Below are positions 8,316-17,324 of a DNA stretch of 64,000 bases, piece by piece (within the stretch, counting starts at the first letter, position 1; each line of letters begins with the position of its first letter). A program made the position numbers and the translations under genes. This DNA comes from CANHVK01 sp044232905 (lineage in GTDB: Bacteria; Bacteroidota; Bacteroidia; Flavobacteriales_D; Crocinitomicaceae): positions 1-64,000 of the forward strand of contig JBIIKZ010000002.1 of NCBI GenBank assembly GCA_044232905.1. The letters run 5' to 3'. The notes under the pieces were generated by a model. That model did no database searches. It saw only the letters and a program-made list of their open reading frames with translations, and had not been told where the DNA came from.

Positions 8316-9293
8316 TTAATTCGGATAAAATCCGATTGCTTTCCGCGCTCTATTTAACGTTAATTTTGCTATTGCGCGCGCTTTTCTTGCACCTTCCGCC
8401 AAAATTTCATCTATTTTAGAAGGATTTTCTTGGTAATAATTAAATAATTCTCGCTCTTTCGCAAAATGTGTAAGAACTAATTGTAACAATTCAGATTTTG
8501 CATGTCCATAACCATAACCCTTTGTTTTGTAATTTAATACCATTTGGGCACATTGGTCTACAGATGCAATTAATTTAAATAATTGAAAAACATTACAAGT
8601 ACTTGGGTCTTTTTCATCATCCAATCCTTTTGTATCCGTAACTATCTTCATTATTTGCTTTTTCAACTCTTTTTCTGGAAGAAATATGTCGATATAATTG
8701 TTACGAGATTTACTCATTTTATGACCGTCAATTCCAGGAATAAGTTGCGTATCCTGCTGTAAATCTTCTTTTGGAATTACAAATACTTCCCCCATTTTAT
8801 GATTAAAACGCGCAGCAACATCTCGTGTAAATTCTAAATGTTGCAATTGATCTTTTCCAACTGGTACAATCTCTGCATCATACAATAAAATATCTGCAGC
8901 CATTAACATTGGATAATTAAATAAACCTGCATTTACATCTTCTAAACGATCTGCTTTATCTTTAAAACTATGCGCCAAATTTAGACGTTGAAAAGGGAAA
9001 TGACACATCAAATACCACGTCAATTCAGCTGTTTCTGGAACATCGCTTTGACGATAAAAAAATGTTTTATTCGGATCCAGACCAAAAGCTAACCATGCAG
9101 CAGCTGTCTCTTGTGTATTAGCATGTAATTCTATCGGATCTTTTATTTGTGTCAATGAATGCATATCTGCTATAAACAAAAAAGCTTCATTTGCAGGATT
9201 ATTAGCCATTTCAATTGCTGGTCTAATGGCACCTAACAAATTTCCTAAGTGTGGTCGTCCTGTACTTTGAACCCCTGTTAAAACTCTTGCCAT
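8316..9293 (-). CDS. trpS: Tryptophan--tRNA ligase
   Basis: A 325-residue class I synthetase. The HIGH-type motif is TGRPHLGN (residues 11-18) and the KMSKS loop is GHKMSKSRNN. The tRNA-binding helices follow, ending in RKARAIAKLTLNRARKAIGF. The length is normal. It is the last gene of a unit with the DUF983 and thioredoxin genes (14-base gap to thioredoxin) and is convergent with the cyclotransferase gene. Confidence 0.97.
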   Translation of the reverse strand: MARVLTGVQSTGRPHLGNLLGAIRPAIEMANNPANEAFLFIADMHSLTQIKDPIELHANTQETAAAWLAFGLDPNKTFFYRQSDVPETAELTWYLMCHFPFQRLNLAHSFKDKADRLEDVNAGLFNYPMLMAADILLYDAEIVPVGKDQLQHLEFTRDVAARFNHKMGEVFVIPKEDLQQDTQLIPGIDGHKMSKSRNNYIDIFLPEKELKKQIMKIVTDTKGLDDEKDPSTCNVFQLFKLIASVDQCAQMVLNYKTKGYGYGHAKSELLQLVLTHFAKERELFNYYQENPSKIDEILAEGARKARAIAKLTLNRARKAIGFYPN

Positions 9294-9307
9294 GCTATTT
9301 AATTTTT

Positions 9308-9604
9308 TTATAGTGCGTTTTTAATTTTTTGTTCTAATCCCTTAGCATCCATCCCTCCAGCTTGTCGCCAAAGAATTTCTCCTTTTTTAAATAAAAGTAA
9401 GGTTGGTACACTTCGAATTTTAAATGTAGCAGCTACCTCTTGGTTTTTATCTACATCAATTTTCACGACACGAACAGCATTACCCATTTTATCTTTTAAT
9501 TTATCTAGAATTGGATGCATTTGTTGACAAGGACCACACCATGTTGCATAAAAATCAACTAAGGTTGGTATTTCAGGCTGAATTATTTCTCGAAATTTTG
9601 ACAT
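9308..9604 (-). CDS. Thioredoxin
   Basis: A 98-residue cytosolic thioredoxin with WCGPC at residues 22-26, the cis-Pro motif RSVPTLLLF near residue 70, and Asp17 in the conserved VDFYATWC context. It is slightly shorter than E. coli TrxA because the first helix is trimmed. No signal peptide is present. It is tightly packed (1 base) behind the DUF983 gene and ahead of trpS. Which thioredoxin paralogue it is cannot be told from one window. Confidence 0.95.
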   Translation of the reverse strand: MSKFREIIQPEIPTLVDFYATWCGPCQQMHPILDKLKDKMGNAVRVVKIDVDKNQEVAATFKIRSVPTLLLFKKGEILWRQAGGMDAKGLEQKIKNAL

Positions 9605-9605
9605 T

Positions 9606-9986
9606 TTAATTCATTTTTTGAGCCTTAAAGGAAGAAAACATATTCATCCATATCATTCTACTCCATCGATAATTTAGTGGTGCAAAAAACAAAGATACTA
9701 TAGAAATAAATAAAATATAATACCAGGCACCCGTTTCGGGATAAATAATATAAGTCAATAAAAATGTTGTTATCGAAATTGCAACGGTTAAACCATAACT
9801 AACATACATGGCACCTTGCCAAAAGCCACCCTCAATTTCAAATTTATGCTTACAATGGGGACATCTTTCTGGCATTTTATGAAAATTTTTTAAATCATAT
9901 TTTGCAGGAGTAAGAAAAGCATTTCCTTCGTGACAAATTGGACATTTTTCATTCCAAATACTAAATATCTTCGTTCCTTTCTTCAT
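9606..9986 (-). CDS. DUF983 family membrane protein with zinc-ribbon-like cysteines
   Basis: 126 residues. Two CxxC pairs (C15/C18 in CPICHEG and C42/C45 in CPHCKHKF) form a probable zinc ribbon. The family phrase EGGFWQGAMYVSYG follows, then two membrane helices near residues 60-80 and 85-105. This matches DUF983, a short family of unknown function common in Bacteroidota and alphaproteobacteria, where it often lies near respiratory genes. Here it follows the sdh operon terminator on the same strand. Its own promoter was not found, so it may depend on read-through. Confidence 0.85.
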   Translation of the reverse strand: MKKGTKIFSIWNEKCPICHEGNAFLTPAKYDLKNFHKMPERCPHCKHKFEIEGGFWQGAMYVSYGLTVAISITTFLLTYIIYPETGAWYYILFISIVSLFFAPLNYRWSRMIWMNMFSSFKAQKMN

Positions 9987-10006
9987 AATATTAAGTTGGG
10001 TACAAC

Positions 10007-10034
10007 AAAAAAGGCACCGTAATTATACGGTGCC
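10007..10034 (-). terminator. Rho-independent terminator of the sdh operon
   Basis: On the minus strand GGCACCGTA pairs perfectly with TACGGTGCC over a 4-base loop (9-bp stem, 10013-10034). T6 follows (A6 at 10007-10012). It lies 24 bases after the sdhB stop. Confidence 0.92.
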
Positions 10035-10057
10035 ATTAATCCCACGATAACCGTAAA

Positions 10058-10825
10058 TTATTTATTTGATACTAAAGAAGCCTTTAAAAACTCTCTATTT
10101 AATCTAGCAATGTTGTCTAATGAAATTCCTTTAGGACATTCAATTTCACATGCTCCGGTATTTGTACAGTTACCAAATCCTTCTTCATCCATTTGACGCA
10201 CCATGTTTAAAGCGCGTTGTGTTGCTTCCACTCTGCCTTGAGGCAATAATGCATATTGGGATACTTTAGCCCCAACGAATAGCATTGCAGAACCATTTTT
10301 ACACGTTGCAACACATGCACCACATCCAATACAAGCTGCAGCTTCAAACGCTTTGTCAGCATCCTCTTTTGGAATTGGAATAGCATTTGCATCCATCGTT
10401 CTTCCAGAAGTATTTACAGAAACGAATCCACCTGCTTGTTGAATACGATCAAATGCACTTCTATCCACTACTAAATCCTTTACTACTGGAAAAGCAGCAG
10501 ATCTCCATGGTTCAACATAGATTGTATCACCATCGTTGAACATACGCATGTGTAATTGACAAGTTGTAGTACCTGTATCTGGTCCATGTGCGCGTCCATT
10601 GATATATAAAGAACACATACCACAGATTCCTTCACGACAATCGTGATCAAAAGCTACTGGTTCTTTTTTCTCATTTATTAATTGCTCGTTTAATTGGTCT
10701 AGCATTTCTAAAAAAGAACTTGCAGTTGAAACATCATTTAATGTATATGTTTCCATATTCCCTTTGGCATTACAGTTTTTCTGTCTCCAAATTTTCAGGG
10801 TAATATTAATTGTCTTTGCAGCCAT
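10058..10825 (-). CDS. sdhB: Succinate dehydrogenase/fumarate reductase iron-sulfur subunit
   Basis: A 255-residue cytoplasm-facing electron-transfer subunit. The [2Fe-2S] ligands lie in CREGICGMC and the later TTTCQ. The [4Fe-4S] and [3Fe-4S] ligands lie in CIGCGACVATC and in the CTNTGACEIECP block. It passes electrons from the SdhA flavin to the membrane quinone site in SdhC. It is the last gene of sdhC-sdhA-sdhB and is followed by a strong terminator. The first Met gives a normal family N terminus. Confidence 0.96.
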   Translation of the reverse strand: MAAKTINITLKIWRQKNCNAKGNMETYTLNDVSTASSFLEMLDQLNEQLINEKKEPVAFDHDCREGICGMCSLYINGRAHGPDTGTTTCQLHMRMFNDGDTIYVEPWRSAAFPVVKDLVVDRSAFDRIQQAGGFVSVNTSGRTMDANAIPIPKEDADKAFEAAACIGCGACVATCKNGSAMLFVGAKVSQYALLPQGRVEATQRALNMVRQMDEEGFGNCTNTGACEIECPKGISLDNIARLNREFLKASLVSNK

Positions 10826-10856
10826 AATAGTTTTATATTATTCTAACTAATAAATA

Positions 10857-12869
10857 TTATTTGTAATTTCTTGCAGCGATTTTAATGAACTCATATTTAA
10901 GTTCTTCTTTATGCAATTGCTCTTGTTTGATATCGTCTCCGTTATATTCCCAGGCACCAACGAAAGAAAAGTTTATATCATCTCTTAAGGTTTCCCCTTC
11001 AGCGTCTTGGTACTCCTCACGGAAATGACCACCACAAGATTCCTTACGTTGAAGAGCATCCATCGCCATTAATTGTCCTAAATCTATTAAATCTGCAACT
11101 CTAAGTGCTTTTTCTAATTGCGGATTTAACTCATCAGAACTTCCTGGAACATAAACATCCGCGTAAAATTCTTTCTTCAATTGGTCAATCTCATCGATTG
11201 CTTCTTGTAATCCTGCAGCATTACGACCCATACCTACTTTATTCCACATAATTAAACCTAATTTTTTGTGGAAAAAGTCAACCGATTTAGTACCGTTGTT
11301 TGACAAAAATTTATCAATTTGAGATTTTACATTTTTTTCAGCTACCTCGAATTCATTAGAATCTGTTGTTATTCTTCCTGTTTTAATTTCATCCGCTAAG
11401 TAATCAGAAATAGTGTATGGTAATACGAAATATCCATCTGCCAATCCTTGCATCAATGCAGAAGCACCTAAACGATTCGCTCCGTGGTCAGAGAAGTTAG
11501 CCTCTCCAGTTACAAAACATCCTGGAATTGTAGATTGTAAGTTATAATCCACCCAAACACCACCCATTGTATAGTGAACTGCTGGATAAATTTTCATTGG
11601 AGTTTCATATGGATTCTCATCTGTGATTTTTTGATACATCGTAAACAAATTTCCATATTTCTCTTTCAACCATTTTTTACCTAATTCCGTAATTTGTTCA
11701 GGTGTAGGATGATGATTGCCTTGTGCAAAAGCTGCTTGCTTTCCTTTGTTTTGAACTTCAGAAGAAAAATCTAAATAAACACCTTCATTCGTATCATTCG
11801 CTTCAATTCCTCTACCTTCGTCGCAAACTTCTTTGGCTGCTCTTGAGGAAATATCTCTAGGAGCTAAATTTCCAAAAGATGGATATTTTCTTTCTAAATA
11901 ATAATCTCTATCCTCTTCAGCAATTTGTGTAGGTTTTAATTTTCCGGCACGAATCGCTTCTGCATCTTCTTTTTTCTTAGGTACCCAAATACGCCCTGAA
12001 TTACGTAATGATTCAGACATCAGTGTTAATTTTGCCTGATTAGTTCCATGAACAGGAATACACGTTGGGTGAATTTGAACGTAACAAGGATTAGCAAATA
12101 AAGCACCTTGCTTGTGTGCTTTCCAAGCAGCTGTTACGTTACTTCCCATTGCGTTTGTGGAAAGGAAATATACGTTACCATAACCACCTGTCGCTAAAAC
12201 TACTGCATGTGCAGAATGTCTTTCTAATTCTCCAGTTACTAAGTTACGTGCAATGATTCCACGTGCTTTTCCATCCACTTTAACGATTTCTAACATTTCG
12301 TGGCGGTTGTACATTTTCACACGTCCTAAACCAATTTGTCTAGATAAAGCAGAATATGCACCCAAAAGTAATTGTTGACCTGTTTGTCCTGCAGCATAAA
12401 AAGTACGTTGTACTTGCGTACCACCGAAAGATCTGTTATCTAATAAACCTCCGTATTCACGTGCAAAAGGAACACCTTGTGCAACACATTGGTCAATAAT
12501 GCTTGTTGAAACCTCAGCTAAACGATGCACATTTGCTTCACGCGCACGGTAATCTCCACCTTTTATTGTATCGTAGAATAAACGATAAACCGAGTCACCA
12601 TCATTTTGATAGTTTTTAGCAGCATTAATACCACCTTGTGCAGCAATCGAGTGTGCGCGACGCGGTGAATCTTGAAAACAAAATGCTTTCACATTATATC
12701 CCATTTCACCTAAAGACGCTGCTGCAGATGATCCTGCTAAACCAGTACCAACAACAATGATATCGATTTTTGGTCTATTATTTGGAGCAACTAACTTCAA
12801 ATGATTTTTGTAATCAGTCCATTTATCTGAAATATTACCTGCTGGTATTTTTGAATCTAATATTGACAT
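10857..12869 (-). CDS. sdhA: Succinate dehydrogenase/fumarate reductase flavoprotein subunit
   Basis: The 670-residue catalytic subunit that oxidises succinate to fumarate. The FAD dinucleotide motif is GTGLAGSSAAASLGE near residue 42. The covalent-flavin His lies in RRAHSIAAQGGINA. The C-terminal FAD loop is ANRLGASALMQGLADG. The length and Bacteroidota-type insertions fit the enzymes that pair with a single di-haem cytochrome b subunit. Gaps of 20 bases to sdhC and 31 to sdhB indicate one transcript. Direction (dehydrogenase or reductase) cannot be told from sequence. Confidence 0.96.
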   Translation of the reverse strand: MSILDSKIPAGNISDKWTDYKNHLKLVAPNNRPKIDIIVVGTGLAGSSAAASLGEMGYNVKAFCFQDSPRRAHSIAAQGGINAAKNYQNDGDSVYRLFYDTIKGGDYRAREANVHRLAEVSTSIIDQCVAQGVPFAREYGGLLDNRSFGGTQVQRTFYAAGQTGQQLLLGAYSALSRQIGLGRVKMYNRHEMLEIVKVDGKARGIIARNLVTGELERHSAHAVVLATGGYGNVYFLSTNAMGSNVTAAWKAHKQGALFANPCYVQIHPTCIPVHGTNQAKLTLMSESLRNSGRIWVPKKKEDAEAIRAGKLKPTQIAEEDRDYYLERKYPSFGNLAPRDISSRAAKEVCDEGRGIEANDTNEGVYLDFSSEVQNKGKQAAFAQGNHHPTPEQITELGKKWLKEKYGNLFTMYQKITDENPYETPMKIYPAVHYTMGGVWVDYNLQSTIPGCFVTGEANFSDHGANRLGASALMQGLADGYFVLPYTISDYLADEIKTGRITTDSNEFEVAEKNVKSQIDKFLSNNGTKSVDFFHKKLGLIMWNKVGMGRNAAGLQEAIDEIDQLKKEFYADVYVPGSSDELNPQLEKALRVADLIDLGQLMAMDALQRKESCGGHFREEYQDAEGETLRDDINFSFVGAWEYNGDDIKQEQLHKEELKYEFIKIAARNYK

Positions 12870-12889
12870 AATAGTATATTTTAATTCGA

Positions 12890-13747
12890 TTAATTATATA
12901 GTTTCCAAATAATTACTGGAATAATAGCAAAAAGCAGAGGGATTAATATTGCAAATCCATTCCCAACATTTTTAATAGTTTCCGTATATTTTGGATGTCT
13001 AAGTCCTAATGATTGAAAAGCGGATGAAAAGCCATGCATTAAGTGAAATGCAAAAACAACCATGGATATAACATAGAAAACGACAGCTAATAAGGCGTTG
13101 TCATTACCAGGAACTCCATTTGTTTCTTTTCCAGAAAAAAATGCAATTACAACAGAATGTAAATCTTTGTAACCCTCCCCTAATTTTATATCTACACTTG
13201 GTTCATAAAATTCAGTGTGGTTTTTGATTTTTACGCCTTGAACTGGCAAATAGCTTCCAGAAGTTGTAATATACAATTCAGACTTTTCAGGACCGTTTGG
13301 AGATTGAACAACTACTTTGTGTAATAACATATCATGCTTCACTTTTGCTTTATACCAAAAATGCGCTCCATGCATTACAATAAAAACTAATATTAAACTC
13401 CCCAATAATGCCATGTTTCTAGAAGACCATGTAGAACTTTTTGTTCCTGCTGCATGTGCATATCCAATCGGACGTGCTTTTTTATTTTCAATTGTCAATA
13501 AAATACCATCAATAATATGGAAAAGTATTGAAATGTATGTCATCCAAGACATCACCTTAATAAAAGGATTATGTGCCATAAAGTAGGCATACTCATTAAA
13601 AGCTCTTCTTCCTGACTCGCCAGTGTGCGTGATCAATTGAAGGTTACCTAGTAAGTGTCCCACCAAGAAAAGGCAAAGGAACAACCCCGTTGCAGCCATC
13701 CAATATTTTTTGGCTAGAGAGGATTTTAATAGTACAGATTTACTCAT
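12890..13747 (-). CDS. sdhC: Succinate dehydrogenase cytochrome b subunit (b558 type)
   Basis: A 285-residue membrane anchor with about five transmembrane helices. Conserved haem-ligand His residues sit in VGHLLGNLQ, SILFHIIDG, FIVMHGAHFWY and FAFHLMHGFSSAFQSLG. This single-subunit anchor fits type B succinate:quinone oxidoreductases, so no sdhD is expected. A periplasmic loop of about 75 residues between two of the helices is typical for this group. It is the first gene of the sdh operon, with a possible -7 box at 13779-13786. Confidence 0.93.
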   Translation of the reverse strand: MSKSVLLKSSLAKKYWMAATGLFLCLFLVGHLLGNLQLITHTGESGRRAFNEYAYFMAHNPFIKVMSWMTYISILFHIIDGILLTIENKKARPIGYAHAAGTKSSTWSSRNMALLGSLILVFIVMHGAHFWYKAKVKHDMLLHKVVVQSPNGPEKSELYITTSGSYLPVQGVKIKNHTEFYEPSVDIKLGEGYKDLHSVVIAFFSGKETNGVPGNDNALLAVVFYVISMVVFAFHLMHGFSSAFQSLGLRHPKYTETIKNVGNGFAILIPLLFAIIPVIIWKLYN

Positions 13748-13778
13748 AATTAGTTAGAAAATGGTTGAATATTCATTA

Positions 13779-13786
13779 CAAATTTA
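13779..13786 (-). promoter_or_regulatory. Possible -7 box (TAAATTTG) for the sdh operon
   Basis: On the minus strand TAAATTTG matches TAnnTTTG 31 bases before the sdhC ATG. An upstream TTTTG lies only 15 bases away, too close for an ideal -33 element. Confidence 0.42.
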
Positions 13787-13843
13787 ATGCTTACTTAAAG
13801 ACAAAATCCGAATAAATGTTATTTAGATTGATTTTAAATAAAC

Positions 13844-15550
13844 TTATTCTAAATCGATATTTTGTTTTTTTAATATTCTACTTACAACGATTGCAAAAAC
13901 AGCAAGATACACAAAACATAAACCTCCAATAACAAAGGATTTTTGAATTCCAATAAGATCACTTAATTTACCTTGTAAAGGAGGAATTATAGCTCCACCG
14001 AGTATCATCATAATTAAAAATGCAGAACCTTGCGCTTGGTATTTTCCTAAACCACCGAGGGACAATGAAAAAATACATGGCCACATGATTGAACAAAATA
14101 AACCAACACTTAAAAATGCATAAATAGCAACTAAACCAGTCGTAGAAAGACCAATAATCACCGCTGTAAGCCCTAACAAACTAAAAATCAACAATGTTTT
14201 AGCAGGTTTGTTTTTACCTACATAAAAACCTATAATTTGAACTAAAACACAAACTACATAAAAATAGAGTTGAGAAACAGCATGGCCCGCTAAATAGGTA
14301 AGAAATAAAACAAGCATGAAAGCAACTATTGGTATAGCAATCGTTAAACTATTTTTAATAGATTCCTTCAAGTCAAAAGCATGAATGGCACTTGCCCATC
14401 TTCCAATCATTAAACTTCCCCAATAAAGCGCAATAAAAGGAGCAATATTTGAAGAACTATAGGACCCAAACTCTTTTTGTTTTAATAATTCTGCCAAATT
14501 ACTACCAACCGCTACTTCAACTCCTACATATATAAAAATAGCCAACATGCCTAAAATTAATTGCGGGTATTGCATTGCGCCCCAACCAGCACTATTTTTT
14601 TTCGCACTTCTAAAAGCAAGTAGTAGTCCACCAACAATTACAAGTAAACCCATTGAAAGCCAAAACATGCGCTCTTGTTCCAAAGGAATCTTTAAATCTA
14701 ACATTTCTTGTTCGAGTACTTTTATGACTTTAGAATTCGAAACTAAACTTTCCTCTGCCTTAATAATTTCACTTTTCCGAAGTATTTCTTTTGCTTGAGA
14801 ACTTCTATAACTATTAAAAACAGGTGCAAAACAAAAAATCAATAAACCTGTAATTATCAATAAAGCCCTTAATGCTTTGTTCGAATTTTCTGTTTTTTCT
14901 TCATTAATCCCTGCTGGTAATTTTTTTGAAAATGAAAATAACGTTGCGATTCCAACAAAAAGTAATCCTACACATATGTATAAAATAATTACTTTATCTA
15001 AACTCAAATGTTGAATCTGATTGTCACTCACCGCAACACTTCCAAATAAAGCGAGTGCTACTACTAATGGTCCGATGGTTGTACCTAGACTATTTATCCC
15101 ACCACCTAAACTGATCCGATTTGCGCCAGTACTTTCATCTCCTAACGAAATCATAAACGGATTCGCGGAAGTTTGCTGCAATGAAAATCCTAATGCCACA
15201 ACAAATAAACCGAAAAGCATTCCAATAAATACATTGAAATAAACAGAAATTATCATTGCTCCTGCTCCGAGCGAAGAAAAAAGTAAGCCATAAATAATAC
15301 TTTTCTTATACCCCCATTTACCAACAGGATTGACGCCTTTGTTTGAGCCAATCGCAAATAAAATTAATGCTCCAATATAATAGGCGAAATAGAAAGCAAA
15401 ATCAATTAATTGACTTTGAAATTGATCTAACTTAAAAAAATGTTTACAAAAAGGAATGAAAATACTATTTCCGGCTGCGATGAAACCCCAAAAAAAGAAA
15501 ACAGTTATTAAGGTAAATAGAGCGCTATAATTCGTTTTTACTTTTGACAT
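13844..15550 (-). CDS. FucP-type major facilitator sugar transporter
   Basis: A 568-residue inner-membrane transporter with 12 or more helices. The N-terminal half shows fucose/glucose:H+ symporter features: ALFTLITVFFFWGF, IGALILFAIGS and LQQTSANPFMISLGDESTGANR. It is much longer than E. coli FucP (438 residues). The extra length is a central insertion with additional hydrophobic segments and a charged stretch (about residues 245-300) between the two bundles. The start is put at the ATG at 15550, because the longer frame begins with TTG inside the -7 promoter box. The sugar is unknown. Confidence 0.84.
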   Translation of the reverse strand: MSKVKTNYSALFTLITVFFFWGFIAAGNSIFIPFCKHFFKLDQFQSQLIDFAFYFAYYIGALILFAIGSNKGVNPVGKWGYKKSIIYGLLFSSLGAGAMIISVYFNVFIGMLFGLFVVALGFSLQQTSANPFMISLGDESTGANRISLGGGINSLGTTIGPLVVALALFGSVAVSDNQIQHLSLDKVIILYICVGLLFVGIATLFSFSKKLPAGINEEKTENSNKALRALLIITGLLIFCFAPVFNSYRSSQAKEILRKSEIIKAEESLVSNSKVIKVLEQEMLDLKIPLEQERMFWLSMGLLVIVGGLLLAFRSAKKNSAGWGAMQYPQLILGMLAIFIYVGVEVAVGSNLAELLKQKEFGSYSSSNIAPFIALYWGSLMIGRWASAIHAFDLKESIKNSLTIAIPIVAFMLVLFLTYLAGHAVSQLYFYVVCVLVQIIGFYVGKNKPAKTLLIFSLLGLTAVIIGLSTTGLVAIYAFLSVGLFCSIMWPCIFSLSLGGLGKYQAQGSAFLIMMILGGAIIPPLQGKLSDLIGIQKSFVIGGLCFVYLAVFAIVVSRILKKQNIDLE

Positions 15551-15565
15551 ATTAAATATTTTTGT

Positions 15566-15573
15566 CAAAAATA
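15566..15573 (-). promoter_or_regulatory. -7 box (TATTTTTG) for the sugar transporter gene; decides its start
   Basis: TATTTTTG on the minus strand matches TAnnTTTG and overlaps the alternative TTG start at 15568. This leaves the ATG at 15550 as the usable start, with a leader of about 10-15 bases. No clear -33 element. Confidence 0.5.
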
Positions 15574-15651
15574 GAAGATTAAAGTAGGATAAACTGCTGA
15601 AGGAAATTAATTTATGATATACAAAATGTTAATAGACAAACAGAAAATATA

Positions 15652-16314
15652 CTATAACAATTTTTGAATATCGCTAGCTAATTTTTCTACCTCTTTTGCA
15701 GAAGTACCATCGTAATAACCACGAATACGTTTGTTTTTATCGATTAACACAAAATTATTGGTATGTATAAAATCACTATTTGCATCCCCTAAGTTTTGCG
15801 CTTCTGCAGGCTTTAATAGAAAAAAAGATTGTCTAGCAAGTGCATATATTTTTTTCTTATTTCCAGTTAAAAAATGCCATTGTCCATTTTCTGCACCATA
15901 TTCTTCCGCATATTTTTTTAAAACTGGTACAGAATCTATTTCAGGCTGTACCGTAAAACTCAATATTTTAAAATTTTCAACACCCTTAAATTTCTTTTGT
16001 AAAAGTTTCATTTGGGTATTCATTTTAGGACAAATAGTACTGCAAGTCGTAAAAAAATACTCCACAACATACACGGAATTAGCAAGATTTTTATCTGAAA
16101 TCTTATTTCCATATTGATTCAAAAATTCAAAGGATTGAATTTTATGTCCATACCCTTTTCGTTGTATGGTAGAATCCACTAATTCATTGGTAACATCAAT
16201 AGGATTTATTATAGGTAGGGATTGCTTTTTACTGTTCTTATCAGACATGGAAGTATAGGCAACTACAAAACAAATAGCTGCTATAAAAAGTAAAATGTAG
16301 ATGCGTAATTTCAT
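15652..16314 (-). CDS. SCO1/SenC family copper-binding thiol protein
   Basis: 220 residues with an N-terminal membrane anchor (about 5-21) and a thioredoxin-fold domain outside the membrane. The copper-binding motif CSTIC places Cys at 91 and 95, and the third ligand His is at 184 in DFIHTNNFVLID. Proteins of this family help assemble the CuA centre of cytochrome oxidase or act as thiol-disulfide reductants. No oxidase genes are nearby. The ATG at 16314 is supported by a -7 box at 16339-16346 that overlaps the longer alternative frame. Confidence 0.91.
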   Translation of the reverse strand: MKLRIYILLFIAAICFVVAYTSMSDKNSKKQSLPIINPIDVTNELVDSTIQRKGYGHKIQSFEFLNQYGNKISDKNLANSVYVVEYFFTTCSTICPKMNTQMKLLQKKFKGVENFKILSFTVQPEIDSVPVLKKYAEEYGAENGQWHFLTGNKKKIYALARQSFFLLKPAEAQNLGDANSDFIHTNNFVLIDKNKRIRGYYDGTSAKEVEKLASDIQKLL

Positions 16315-16338
16315 AAAAATAGTTTGTCTAAAACAATT

Positions 16339-16346
16339 CAAATTTA
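16339..16346 (-). promoter_or_regulatory. -7 box (TAAATTTG) for the SCO1 gene; decides its start
   Basis: TAAATTTG on the minus strand lies 25 bases before the ATG at 16314 and covers the alternative upstream start at 16341. It falls just after the pentapeptide gene ends (16367), so SCO1 probably has its own promoter. Confidence 0.5.
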
Positions 16347-16366
16347 TGAACTATTTATAGATTAAA

Positions 16367-16921
16367 TTATTTTATTTCAATATTTAAATGATTCAATAAG
16401 CCTAAACAATTTTCTTTCGAAAATTTAGCCTTTGTTAATTGATTTCTACTTGGATCTATAGAAAAATTAAAGGAAGTTCTAAGATTGGAGTTTTTTAATA
16501 TCGTTCCATCAAAAATAGAAGCACTAAAATCACAATTATCAAAGATGCTGTCCGATAAATCAGTTCCACTAAAATCAACTTCTTGCAAAGAACAATTTTG
16601 AAATAAGGTTGATTTAAGTGTTAATTTGTAAAAAGATGCAAAATTTAAAGTACAATTATGAAACGAAACGGTCAGTAAAAACGGATTAACCTCTTCGAAT
16701 TTTAATCCTAATAATTTACATTGTATAAATTGAACATCTTTGAAACTAGTATTTGCAATCTTTACATTACTCAAATCGCATCCTTCAAAAATACATTCTG
16801 AAAAAATGAAATTATTTAAGTTTAACTCGTTAAATGAACATTGAAAAAAATGACAATTTTCGTATTCCGCTTTTTCTAAATTAGCAACCGCTTTAAACGT
16901 TTGATCTTCTATTCTAATCAT
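16367..16921 (-). CDS. Pentapeptide-repeat protein
   Basis: 184 residues built almost entirely of five-residue repeats with central Phe/Leu and Asn/Cys before it, for example CHFFQ CSFNE LNLNN FIFSE CIFEG CDLSN. This predicts a right-handed quadrilateral beta-helix. The family includes Qnr-type DNA mimics that protect gyrase, but most members have no known role, and no C-terminal dimer module like that of Qnr was verified. The ATG overlaps the end of the MmcQ/YjbR gene (ATGA), so the two are translationally linked. Confidence 0.87.
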   Translation of the reverse strand: MIRIEDQTFKAVANLEKAEYENCHFFQCSFNELNLNNFIFSECIFEGCDLSNVKIANTSFKDVQFIQCKLLGLKFEEVNPFLLTVSFHNCTLNFASFYKLTLKSTLFQNCSLQEVDFSGTDLSDSIFDNCDFSASIFDGTILKNSNLRTSFNFSIDPSRNQLTKAKFSKENCLGLLNHLNIEIK

Positions 16922-17283
16922 CCAAGTGTATTATAAGAATCGAATGAAAATTGTAGTTTCTTTGGTAAAGAATTAATGACACATTGATAGGAATGTAGGA
17001 TTAATTCTTTCAAGAAATTATCGTCTATCGATCCGTCCAACACTATTGTATTCCAATGTTTTTTATGCATATGCCACCCTGGAATTATGGCGGAATATGT
17101 TTCCCGTAACTCCATCGCTCGTTCAGGATTACACTTCAAGTTTACGCTTTCAAAACGGTCCATATTTGTCAGTGCAAACATTTTGTCTTTCACTGTAAAA
17201 ACAAGCGTAACATTATCAAAAGGGGTTTTCTCACCTGTGAAAGGAAGTGACATGCAAAAATCCCGAAACGATTCGATGTTCAT
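16918..17283 (-). CDS. MmcQ/YjbR family protein
   Basis: A 121-residue single-domain protein of the MmcQ/YjbR (CyaY-like fold) family. The N terminus ESFRDFCMSLPFTGEKTPF, the central KMFALTNMD strand, the CNPERAMELRE turn and the WNTIVLDGSIDDNFLKELILHSYQ helix are all typical. The family is annotated as possible DNA-binding, but no biochemical role is established. It overlaps the pentapeptide-repeat gene by four bases, so the pair forms a small operon. Confidence 0.88.
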   Translation of the reverse strand: MNIESFRDFCMSLPFTGEKTPFDNVTLVFTVKDKMFALTNMDRFESVNLKCNPERAMELRETYSAIIPGWHMHKKHWNTIVLDGSIDDNFLKELILHSYQCVINSLPKKLQFSFDSYNTLG

Positions 17284-17324
17284 CTCTTTAATTTGAAAAT
17301 TTAAAAATGAACATATTTACGTTA

